DNA from: Planctomycetales bacterium | GTDB lineage: Bacteria; Planctomycetota; Planctomycetia; Planctomycetales; Planctomycetaceae | Reading direction: 5' to 3' | Assembly (NCBI GenBank): GCA_020050375.1 | Contig: JAGVKR010000733.1 | Span: 1 to 7,730, forward strand | Length of the DNA: 7,730 nt | Part shown: positions 1-5,744 of the stretch, in pieces | Layout of the letters: the number at the start of each line of letters is the position of its first letter | Numbering within the stretch: position 1 is the first letter of the stretch | Translations under genes and position numbers: made by a program | The notes under the pieces: model-generated | What the model was told of the DNA's origin: nothing | Database searches by the model: none | What the model saw: only the letters and a program-made list of their open reading frames with translations

Positions 1-2
1 AG

Positions 3-1094
3 ACCTTTCTGTTCATGCAGTCGTCGACGGGGGTCGTCACGGCGTTTGACTGCGAGACAGGTAAGCAACTGTGGGCGCGATCGGTGGGCCTGAGCGATCG
101 GGCGATTTATCCGGCGACGATGAACGACGAGACCTTGTTCGTCATCAACGGCCTCAAAATGTTTGCCGTCCAGAAGACAACGGGCGACATTCTGTGGGAG
201 CTGGTCTTGCCGAGGCAGCCCTCGGCCAGCGCCGTCGCCGACAACGATCGCGTGTACATCGGGTTTCTCGATGGCAGCATGTATGCCTTCGATCTGAAGA
301 CGATCCTCGATCTGCATGCCAAGCAGATGCTTCCACAATTTGCCGTGGACGCCGTGAAATGGCGGTTTCGGACGAGCCAGCCAATCATCGTCCCGGCCCT
401 CCCCGAGGGGGCCCTGCTCTCGTTTGCCAGCCGCAACGGCTCGGTCTACACCGTCTCGTCCGAAGACCGCAAGCTGAAGTTCCAGTTCGAAACCGATGCC
501 GCCCTGTCGGCGCCGATGATTCATTACAAAGACCAACTGCTCCTGGCGTCGGAAGACGCGCACTTTTACTCATTGAATGCGACGAACGGCCGGCCCGCCT
601 GGGAATTCGCCACGGGCGACGTGATCCGCAAAGCGCCCGTGCTGATCGACGATGAAGTGTATCTGCTGCCCGATCAGGGACGGCTCTTCAAATTGTCGGC
701 CGCGACCGGGAAAGAGCTGTGGCCGCGCCCCAGACCGCGAACCCGTTCGTTCCTTTCGGCCAGCGCCCGCCATCTGTTCGTCACCGGGCACGACAACACG
801 TTGCAGGTTCTGTCACGCGGATCGGGCGGGCTGGAAGGGGAGTTTCCGCTCGAACGGTTCACGGTCCATCTGACGAACGATCGCAACGACCGGATCTACG
901 TGGCGACCGAATCGGGCCTGATCATGTGCCTCCACGAGTTGGGGCGCGATTTCCCGCGGTTCCACCTGCATCCCGAACGAGAACCGGTGCTCCCCGAGCT
1001 GGCCCCCGACAGTTTCGACCCGGAGGCGGCCGCCGCTGAACCGCCTGCTGCGGAACCACCTGCGGAAGAGGCCCAGCCCGAGGGAGACAAGTAA
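3..1094 (+). CDS. PQQ-type beta-propeller repeat protein (5' end outside window)
   Basis: Seen: the frame is open to the left edge. The residues before the first Met (T-F-L-F) continue the repeat pattern, so this is the C-terminal part of a longer protein (about 363 residues visible). It contains successive PQQ/WD-like blades with the hallmark hydrophobic strand, Gly, 'A-x-D/N-x-x-T-G-x-x-x-W' pattern: for example 'FDCETGKQLW' near the start, 'TGDILWEL', 'NATNGRPAWEF' and 'SAATGKELW'. The last 40 or so residues are low-complexity Pro/Ala/Glu, probably a disordered tail. Family knowledge: such propellers (BamB-like or quinoprotein-like) are common in planctomycetes and usually act in the envelope as binding scaffolds. 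I see no evidence of a catalytic PQQ dehydrogenase. The N-terminal export signal, if any, is off the window. The gene converges on the HAD hydrolase gene. The fold call is firm; the function is unknown. Confidence 0.85.
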   Translation, partial: TFLFMQSSTGVVTAFDCETGKQLWARSVGLSDRAIYPATMNDETLFVINGLKMFAVQKTTGDILWELVLPRQPSASAVADNDRVYIGFLDGSMYAFDLKTILDLHAKQMLPQFAVDAVKWRFRTSQPIIVPALPEGALLSFASRNGSVYTVSSEDRKLKFQFETDAALSAPMIHYKDQLLLASEDAHFYSLNATNGRPAWEFATGDVIRKAPVLIDDEVYLLPDQGRLFKLSAATGKELWPRPRPRTRSFLSASARHLFVTGHDNTLQVLSRGSGGLEGEFPLERFTVHLTNDRNDRIYVATESGLIMCLHELGRDFPRFHLHPEREPVLPELAPDSFDPEAAAAEPPAAEPPAEEAQPEGDK

Positions 1095-1118
1095 CACGTC
1101 TTCTGATGATTTCTGCAG

Positions 1119-1140
1119 GGAACGCCCTCTGTGGCGTTCC
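1119..1140 (+). terminator. Terminator-like hairpin after the beta-propeller gene
   Basis: A perfect 8-bp stem, GGAACGCC (1119-1126) with GGCGTTCC (1133-1140), encloses a 6-nt loop and lies 24 nt after the TAA stop. There is no T-tract behind it, so it is not a textbook intrinsic terminator. It could be a processing or 3'-stabilising hairpin, or a T-less terminator. Position and perfection of the stem are the support. Confidence 0.5.
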
Positions 1141-1187
1141 GCGAGTCAGAATGGGCGCTGTTGTTCAACTGGATCGTCCCGAGACGC

Positions 1188-1251
1188 TTGTAGTGTGGAC
1201 TTCAGTCCACACGGAGACGATGCATCGTGTGGACTGAAGTCCACACTACAA
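1188..1251. repeat. REP-like doublet: two head-to-head GTAG palindromes
   Basis: Arms 1188-1212 and 1227-1251 are perfect 25-bp reverse complements around a 14-nt spacer, and the spacer itself contains the palindrome CGATGCATCG (1218-1227). Each arm is also a palindrome on its own: GTGTGGACT, a 2-nt centre, then AGTCCACAC. Each is preceded at its outer side by the tetranucleotide GTAG (1190-1193; inverted as CTAC at 1246-1249). Known: REP elements mobilised by RAYT transposases carry GTAG beside an imperfect hairpin and often occur as inverted pairs (BIMEs). The element lies between two convergent genes, so it may also serve as a bidirectional terminator. That it is dispersed in the genome is inferred. 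Confidence 0.7.
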
Positions 1252-1265
1252 AGCTTCGCACGCCC

Positions 1266-2147
1266 TCACCGCTTCCACGGGGGAAGTTCGGGCAGGTACG
1301 TGTCGAACTCGGCGACGAGCGCCGCTTCGTAGTCTCCGGCGTACGTCCCCTTGAGGAACCGGTCGCAGGCTTCCTTGAAGAAGCGTTCCCAACTGGCTTC
1401 TTCGGCTCCGGGGTTGATCGGGTAGAACAATGCCCCCGTTGCCCGGGCCGCCTGCATGTCGCCGGGGGCGTCGCCGATCATGAGCACGTGGTTTTTGGCA
1501 TAGCCGGCGGCGGATGTCTTCTGCAGGATCTCTTTCTTGCTTCCGACTTCCTGGCCGCAGATGGCGCGGACATAGCGGGCGATGCCGTGCTCGTCCCACT
1601 CCGCCTGCAGGGCCGCGTTGGGGGTCGCCGAGCAGACGATCATGTCGGCAAGACCTGTCAGCTTTTCGAGCGATTCGCGAACGAATGGAAACGGGGGAAC
1701 CCCTTCGACCATCTCTTCGATCGTCGCATTGACCGCTTTCGACCATTCGAGCGAGCGGACGAGGGCCGGGTCGTTCGTTTTGGCGACTTCCTTTTCGAGC
1801 GTCGGGTTGCTGAGCTTCGTCTCACGCCCGATCCAGTCGCGGAGCCCGGCGATGTCGGGGAGCTTGACGCCGCGCCGCGCGACTTCGGCCCGATCGATGA
1901 GCAGGTCGATCGAGTTGACGAGCGCCGGAAAGCGATTGATCCCGCGCCATTTGGAATACAGGTTGACGAACTCGGCCGCCTCGCGGGCGTACTTCGAAAC
2001 CGCCTGCAAACCGAAATACTGGATCGTGTTGGGGATGAAGCACTCTTTGTGCTTGATCTCCATCGTGTCAAACGCGCATCCATCTGAATCGATGCCGACG
2101 AGAAATTCGTGCTGCTTTTTGAAGCCTTCCAGCGGGTTGTCGGACAA
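1266..2147 (-). CDS. HAD-superfamily hydrolase with a large cap domain
   Basis: A 293-residue cytosolic protein with the full HAD motif set. Motif I is 'GIDSDGCAFDT', with the predicted nucleophile Asp20 and acid/base Asp22. Motif II is 'VCSATP' around Ser173. The motif III Lys is at 204 or 205 ('GSKK'). Motif IV is 'GDAPGD' (225-230), which would bind Mg2+. About 150 residues separate motifs I and II, so the cap (C1 type) is larger than in small phosphoglycolate-phosphatase or beta-phosphoglucomutase types of about 220 residues. Expected chemistry is phosphate-monoester hydrolysis or phosphoryl transfer; the substrate cannot be read from the sequence. The start is TTG at 2147: an in-frame TAA lies 15 nt upstream, and AGGGAG sits 6 nt before the TTG. 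It lies 201 bp downstream of the PFK gene on the same strand, so co-transcription and a sugar-phosphate substrate are plausible inferences. Confidence 0.85.
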   Translation of the reverse strand: MSDNPLEGFKKQHEFLVGIDSDGCAFDTMEIKHKECFIPNTIQYFGLQAVSKYAREAAEFVNLYSKWRGINRFPALVNSIDLLIDRAEVARRGVKLPDIAGLRDWIGRETKLSNPTLEKEVAKTNDPALVRSLEWSKAVNATIEEMVEGVPPFPFVRESLEKLTGLADMIVCSATPNAALQAEWDEHGIARYVRAICGQEVGSKKEILQKTSAAGYAKNHVLMIGDAPGDMQAARATGALFYPINPGAEEASWERFFKEACDRFLKGTYAGDYEAALVAEFDTYLPELPPWKR

Positions 2148-2159
2148 GGGAGTCTCCCT
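2148..2159 (-). promoter_or_regulatory. Shine-Dalgarno of the HAD gene, inside a small palindrome
   Basis: On the minus strand AGGGAG (2159-2154) is 6 nt from the TTG start and fixes that start. It is part of the palindrome GGGAG-A-CTCCC (2158-2148 on the minus strand), whose other arm abuts the start codon. The 1-nt centre is too tight for a normal hairpin, so a shorter stem would be needed. Masking of the ribosome site is only a possibility. Confidence 0.5.
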
Positions 2160-2243
2160 GTATTACAAACGATGAGATTAATGAATTCCGGATAAGGACG
2201 GATGACGAGTACGATTTGTTCGCCAGTCCGCCTTCTTTTTTCT

Positions 2244-2339
2244 GTGTATTCAGTGTATTCCGTGGTCCTGAGCGTTGTCTCGGTTGCGGCTGAGCATTGC
2301 GAGACCGCGCTGGGTGGTTCGTGTCTTTTGTGGTTTGGC
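2244..2339. repeat. Degenerate tandem-repeat-like intergenic sequence
   Basis: In the gap between the PFK and HAD genes, GTGTATTCA and GTGTATTCC stand in tandem (2244-2261), followed by a partial third unit starting GTGG. A second T/G-rich stretch with the same flavour, beginning TTCGTGTCTTTTGTGG, lies at 2319-2339. Short GTGTATTCC-type and CGTGTCTTT-type runs resemble dispersed intergenic repeats I associate with environmental bacterial genomes; that link is from memory and unproven. No promoter or small gene stands out in 2148-2348. Confidence 0.4.
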
Positions 2340-2348
2340 GTGTTCAGC

Positions 2349-3638
2349 CTATTTGCGGTCGGCCTGGGGCACGTATTTGGGCAGCTTCTGATCGGCAAAC
2401 AACGGCTTGAGCTGCGCCAGTCGCAATCGGCCGCCGAGCATCGGGACGCTGACCCAATCTTCGCCGACAAGCGGCGTCGCGTACCGCAGAAAATCGTTGG
2501 TCACATCCTTGCCGTCGGCGGTGATCCAGTTCGAGAGGAATTTGCGCTCGCTGTTGGCGACTTCCGCCAGCGGCACCTTGTCGTACCTGACGCCGTAGAC
2601 CTCGCCGGGGTTCCGCAGGATCGTGGCCATGTATCCACTCTGCCGGCCCGCCGCCAGGAGCGCCGCCTGCCGGCCGACTTTATAGGCCTCTTCGAGATCG
2701 ACCGTCGAAGCGTAGATCATGTTGTGCCGCTGGTCGGTGCCGGGGACGTTGCAGCGGGCGGCTCCCTTGACCGGCAGTTTGCGATCGTTGAGGGCGTTCA
2801 CGACCATTTGCGCCACCGTCAGCTTGCTCGAGCTGAAGGCGGTATGACCGAAGGCGTCTTTGACTTTTCCCACGTCGCCGACTTCCAGCCCTTCGCTGAC
2901 GACGACGATCACCCGTCCGTCGCGCTTGAGCTGATCGTTGACGTTGTCGGCAAGCTGATCCATCGTCAGCGGTCGCTCGGCGAGATAGATCTGCAAGGGG
3001 AGTTTTCGTTCCGGATCGGCCAGACGCGCGGCGGCGGGAATGAAACCGATCGCCCGCCCCATGGCCTGTAGAACGAGCACCGGATCGGCCGGAGAGCTTC
3101 CGGCGTTTTCTTCGTTGGCGAATTGCACGGCGTGCGACCAGTATCGCGCGACGCTGCCGTAACCGGGGGTGTGATCAATCAGCTTGAACTCGCTGTCCCC
3201 CACGTCGTTGTCGATTGTCTTGGGGACGCCGACGCCGACCAGGTCGAGCCCCCGTTCGTGGGCCAGGTTGGCGACCTTGTTGGCGGTGTCCATTGAGTCG
3301 TTGCCGCCGATGTAGCAGAAGTAGCCGATGTTGTGCGCCTTGAGGACCACAATCACGCGGTCGAAATCTTCGGTCTGCTTTTCCTTGAGCTTGTACCGGC
3401 AGGTCCCGATCGATCCGGCCGCCGGGGTCGTTCGCAGCAGGGCGATCTCCTGCGGATCCTGGGCCGAAAGGTCGAGTAGCTCTTCCTTGAGGACCCCCTC
3501 GATCCCATGCCAGCCGCCGTAGACGGTGCCGATTTCGGACAACTCGCGCGCGGTCTCGACGAGGCCGCGCAGGCTGTTATTGATGACGGGCGAGGGTCCA
3601 CCCGACTGGGCGACCAGCAGATTTTTGGCTTGGGGCAC
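2349..3638 (-). CDS. pfp: 6-phosphofructokinase, pyrophosphate-dependent type
   Basis: A 429-residue cytosolic PFK-family protein that phosphorylates fructose 6-phosphate to fructose 1,6-bisphosphate in glycolysis. Positions from the chosen start: phosphate-binding 'SGGPSP' at 12-17, 'GGNDS' at 111-115, catalytic 'PKTIDND' at 139-145, 'MGR' at 193-195, and 'EGL' at 249-251. Known: PPi-PFKs carry Asp where ATP enzymes have Gly in the GGD(G/D)S loop, and Lys in PKTIDND. Both PPi features are present, so a reversible PPi-linked enzyme is predicted. The GTG at 3638 is chosen because AGAGGAG lies 5 nt before it. The in-frame GTG six bases upstream (3644) shares its G with that site and cannot use it. 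Length fits the family. A promoter and leader are described separately. The HAD gene follows 201 bp downstream. Confidence 0.92.
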   Translation of the reverse strand: MPQAKNLLVAQSGGPSPVINNSLRGLVETARELSEIGTVYGGWHGIEGVLKEELLDLSAQDPQEIALLRTTPAAGSIGTCRYKLKEKQTEDFDRVIVVLKAHNIGYFCYIGGNDSMDTANKVANLAHERGLDLVGVGVPKTIDNDVGDSEFKLIDHTPGYGSVARYWSHAVQFANEENAGSSPADPVLVLQAMGRAIGFIPAAARLADPERKLPLQIYLAERPLTMDQLADNVNDQLKRDGRVIVVVSEGLEVGDVGKVKDAFGHTAFSSSKLTVAQMVVNALNDRKLPVKGAARCNVPGTDQRHNMIYASTVDLEEAYKVGRQAALLAAGRQSGYMATILRNPGEVYGVRYDKVPLAEVANSERKFLSNWITADGKDVTNDFLRYATPLVGEDWVSVPMLGGRLRLAQLKPLFADQKLPKYVPQADRK

Positions 3639-3643
3639 CGGCA

Positions 3644-3650
3644 CTCCTCT
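3644..3650 (-). promoter_or_regulatory. Shine-Dalgarno that decides the PFK start
   Basis: AGAGGAG on the minus strand (3650 down to 3644) is a strong ribosome-binding site. It is 5 nt from the GTG at 3638 and overlaps the first base of the GTG at 3644, so the downstream GTG is the better start. Confidence 0.7.
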
Positions 3651-3663
3651 TGGATCGTCGTTC

Positions 3664-3685
3664 GTAGTCCCGCCTTCCGGCGGAC
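3664..3685 (+). repeat. Single REP-like palindrome (GTAG plus hairpin) in the PFK leader
   Basis: GTAG (3664-3667) is followed by a GC-rich hairpin. CCGCC and GGCGG pair around the loop TTCC, and one bulged C (3669) lets G3667-T3668 pair with A3684-C3685. The design (GTAGT, stem, TTC-type loop, stem) matches the doublet at 1188-1251, although the stem sequence is different. Hence it is called REP-like by architecture only. Confidence 0.5.
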
Positions 3686-3714
3686 CGCAGACAAAGGAAC
3701 TTCATTGGCGATCG

Positions 3715-3738
3715 CGCTCTGTTCGAAATGACAGAGCG
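3715..3738 (-). other. Stem-loop in the PFK leader
   Basis: Perfect 8-bp arms, CGCTCTGT (3715-3722) and ACAGAGCG (3731-3738), enclose an 8-nt loop. If the promoter at 3752-3780 is real, this hairpin starts a few nucleotides after the transcription start, where it could stabilise the mRNA or regulate it. It may equally be part of a dispersed repeat. Confidence 0.45.
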
Positions 3739-3751
3739 TTTGCAGCCCGGT

Positions 3752-3780
3752 ATGATAACGAATCAAATTGGGACGCTCAA
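3752..3780 (-). promoter_or_regulatory. Sigma70-like promoter for the PFK gene
   Basis: On the minus strand TTGAGC (3780-3775; 4/6 to TTGACA) and TATCAT (3757-3752; 5/6 to TATAAT) are separated by exactly 17 nt. Transcription would begin near 3745 and give a leader of about 107 nt before the GTG start. It is a prediction from consensus match and spacing only. Confidence 0.45.
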
Positions 3781-3902
3781 AGGACCAGTAATGTGGGTAG
3801 CGGATCCGCTTGCACTATTCCCGTGAATGATCGAGAAGCCCGACGCTTTCTTCGGCGGTTGCTCTCGGAGTCTTCGACCCGCCCTGATCGGAGCGATTGC
3901 GC

Positions 3903-4145
3903 ATGAACGGAAAAGATTTGTTCGGAGTCGTAGTCCGCACCACTGGATTTTATGTCACCTTGTGGGGTTGCTATTGCCTGCTTTACGCACTAGCAGTCGG
4001 CAATGGCGAAGGAGGTAGCTACATCTCTTTTGGCGTCGTACTCATGCTGACCGGTAGCGCATTGCTCGGCACCGCCGATTTCATCGTCGCGCTGTCATAC
4101 AGGCGAGTCAAGCCTCCCGGCCCACCTCCAGAAGCAGCGCCTTAA
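3903..4145 (+). CDS. Small membrane protein with two predicted helices
   Basis: An 80-residue protein with a short N-terminus ('MNGKDLFG') and two hydrophobic segments, about residues 9-31 and 40-66, joined by a short Gly-rich loop ('GNGEGGS'). After these comes a basic turn ('YRRVK') and a Pro-rich C-terminal tail. The topology is consistent with both ends in the cytoplasm, given the positive charges after helix 2. ATG at 3903 is preferred: GGAG (3890-3893) lies 9 nt ahead of it, while the TTG at 3897 would be only 3 nt away. I recognise no named family and predict no function beyond being in the inner membrane. It is the first of three closely spaced plus-strand genes (23 nt to the next), which suggests one transcript. 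An overlapping 63-codon frame at 3827-4018 looks like a shadow. Confidence 0.65.
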   Translation: MNGKDLFGVVVRTTGFYVTLWGCYCLLYALAVGNGEGGSYISFGVVLMLTGSALLGTADFIVALSYRRVKPPGPPPEAAP

Positions 4146-4168
4146 TCAATCGGATCCACGATCGTAAT

Positions 4169-4387
4169 GTGAACAAAGTGAAACTCTTTCTTGATCGTGA
4201 CGGAAATTCGTTTGCCGTTTGGTTCGACGATCCGTCGAAAGAACACGTTTGCGAGGAAGCAGACAACGACGTCGTTCTGATGAAGGACCGGCGCGGACGC
4301 GTCATCGGAGTCGAACGACTGAATTTCCTCACTGCAAGACAGCGGGAAGACGCCCTTCCGATTCCGGTTGAGGTCCAAATTGCCTGA
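4169..4387 (+). CDS. DUF2283-like small protein
   Basis: A 72-residue soluble protein. Its core, an N-terminal strand ('VKLFLDRDGN'), then 'SFAVWFDDP', then an acidic stretch ending 'DNDVVLMKDRRGRVIGVERLNF', follows the layout of DUF2283 proteins: beta strands, 'D-x-x-x-x-D-x-x-G-x-I-x-G-I-E-x-L'. The biochemical role of that family is unknown; some members are encoded beside DUF4258 proteins as candidate toxin-antitoxin pairs, but no such partner is visible here. The start is uncertain. GTG at 4169 is used, with only a weak GGA 14 nt upstream, and GTG at 4178 is possible. Gaps of 23 nt before and 31 nt after fit a shared transcript with its neighbours. Confidence 0.6.
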   Translation: MNKVKLFLDRDGNSFAVWFDDPSKEHVCEEADNDVVLMKDRRGRVIGVERLNFLTARQREDALPIPVEVQIA

Positions 4388-4418
4388 TTACTTCAGTCCG
4401 AATATTAAGGGAACCCTG

Positions 4419-5543
4419 ATGAACAAGATTCGCATTGGCGCGCCGGCCATTCCATTGCTTTCCATGACGGCACTGACTGTGGCTGGAATCTGGCTGCAAT
4501 CAGGTCCCGCCCCGGTGCGGGCAGAGCGGGCGAATGTCTCGAAGCCGCGCGCTTCGACAGGCCCGGCACGCAAATATTCGAATAGGCTTACGCCGATCGA
4601 GAACCCGGAGCCGCTGCTCAATGACTATCCGGAATTCGTGCAGCCGATTGTCGAATCGCGGCGGTTCGAGGCGCCGATTCTGGTCGACGACGAAGGGGCC
4701 GACCTCGAAGTTCGGGCCTGGCGGTTTTCGTACAACGCGCGGGGGATCATCGAGATGCCCAATCGCCTCCGATCCAAAGACACGGCGGTGATCATGGTTC
4801 ATCCGTGGGGGATCGACGACGGGCAGGGCTGGCGCACGCCGCAGCCGGCCGGCGTCGCCGATTTCTGCACCGAAGAAAAGAACCATCTCGCCGGCCGGCA
4901 CACGAAGGAGGTCATCGACCCGTTTTTGAAGAAGATGCGCGGTCGCGCGGCGTTCATCATGTACAGCCTGATCGGTGATAAGGACGAGCTGCGACCGAAA
5001 ATGTACCGCACGTTTGGCTATCGCCCGACGGCGGCGGAACGCGAAGAGGCGAAGCGGGCGGTGCACGCCAAGCTCGCCGCCTTCAAGTATGAAGGAGAGC
5101 CTTTGCCGCAGGAGTTGACGCTTTCGACCGACAAGCCGGTGATCGACTATTTCCGGCAGTTTCCGGGGCTCGACGCCGGGCCGAAGTTCAACAACGCCGG
5201 CTTCTGGAAATTGCCCGTCCCGGTGACGAGCGACATCACTGTCCATCCGGACGACGTGCTGATTTTCGACACCGAACAGTACGATCCGCTCAAGGAGTTT
5301 TTGCTGGCCTCCGGCGTTCGGCACGTGATTCTGGTGGGTTACGCCACCGACATGTGCTTCTGCAAAACGACCGCCGGCTATGAGAACCTGTCGAAGGATT
5401 TCAACGTCTTCCTCGTGGGCGACGCGACGCTCGCCACCTACCCGGCGAACAATACGCCGCGCTACGCAACCAATGCTCATATCTCCTTTGCGTCGATCAA
5501 TCAGTTGGTGACGCAGGTGTCGTGGGTGAAGTTTTTGAAGTGA
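4419..5543 (+). CDS. Exported isochorismatase-fold (cysteine hydrolase-like) protein
   Basis: 374 residues with a Sec-type signal peptide: basic 'MNKIRI', a hydrophobic stretch to about residue 26, and a likely cut after Ala35 ('PVRA|ER'). The C-terminal half has the isochorismatase signature. 'HVILVGYATDMCFCKTTAGYE' matches the family's 'GxxTDxCVxxTA' segment, with Cys313 at the nucleophile position, followed by 'VFLVGDAT' (330-337), the usual next strand. The first core strand reads 'AVIMVHPWGIDDGQGW' (123-138), so His128 stands where the family has its Asp. I cannot place the usual Lys before 'FDTEQYDPLKEFL'. The protein is far longer than typical 180-220-residue members, with an N-terminal extension and an insert at about 150-250. 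ATG at 4419 is chosen for AAGGGA at 6-nt spacing and because it opens the signal peptide. Family confident; activity uncertain. Confidence 0.8.
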   Translation: MNKIRIGAPAIPLLSMTALTVAGIWLQSGPAPVRAERANVSKPRASTGPARKYSNRLTPIENPEPLLNDYPEFVQPIVESRRFEAPILVDDEGADLEVRAWRFSYNARGIIEMPNRLRSKDTAVIMVHPWGIDDGQGWRTPQPAGVADFCTEEKNHLAGRHTKEVIDPFLKKMRGRAAFIMYSLIGDKDELRPKMYRTFGYRPTAAEREEAKRAVHAKLAAFKYEGEPLPQELTLSTDKPVIDYFRQFPGLDAGPKFNNAGFWKLPVPVTSDITVHPDDVLIFDTEQYDPLKEFLLASGVRHVILVGYATDMCFCKTTAGYENLSKDFNVFLVGDATLATYPANNTPRYATNAHISFASINQLVTQVSWVKFLK

Positions 5544-5622
5544 GAGCGTCAGAGGACAGAGCTGCAGAACGACAGAGATCGGGAATCGACCGTTTTATAC
5601 TCCGCGCGGCCAGGCGCGAGTT

Positions 5623-5692
5623 GTTTAACCCGGAGCCAACGGCGACGCCTGATACCGAGGAGAATCGCCTCGCCGCTGGCTCGGCGTTAAAC
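5623..5692. repeat. Long imperfect inverted repeat with GTTTAAC ends
   Basis: Arms 5623-5649 and 5666-5692 are reverse complements at 22 of 27 positions, with GTTTAAC/GTTAAAC at the outer ends and a 16-nt spacer. The arms share an AGCCA-x-CGGCGA core. The element is in the 201-bp gap ahead of the deacetylase gene. It may be a dispersed palindromic repeat, a terminator for the upstream gene, or a protein-binding site. The rest of the gap (5544-5744) has only a small GC hairpin at 5603-5618 and an isolated TATACT at 5596 without a matching -35. Confidence 0.6.
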
Positions 5693-5744
5693 GAAACGTC
5701 TCGTTTGAGGTCGCGTACGGTATAGCAGTGCCTTTGAGGTGCCA

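Noticed and set aside
1227..2087. Long plus-strand open frame (286 codons) opposite the HAD gene
   Set aside because: It is antisense to a gene with a complete HAD motif set. Its translation is Arg/Asp/Gly-rich without recognisable motifs and it begins inside the REP doublet.
2202..3071. Plus-strand open frame (289 codons) opposite the PFK gene, with a hydrophobic start
   Set aside because: The 'VYSVYSVV' start is the translated tandem repeat and the remainder is antisense to the confident PFK gene.
3827..4018. 63-codon plus-strand frame starting ATGATCGAG
   Set aside because: It overlaps the two-helix protein gene in another frame, is Arg/Ser-rich and has no family-like pattern. The 3903 start has a better ribosome site and a sensible membrane topology.
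4157..4199. CACGATC / GATCGTG 7-bp inverted repeat around the GTG start of the DUF2283-like gene
   Set aside because: Short arms with a 29-nt loop; likely by chance.
4500..5480. Minus-strand open frame of 326 codons
   Set aside because: Antisense shadow of the isochorismatase-like gene, with Arg/His-rich translation and no domain.
5596..5601. TATACT as a -10 box for the deacetylase gene
   Set aside because: No acceptable -35 hexamer lies 16-18 nt upstream.
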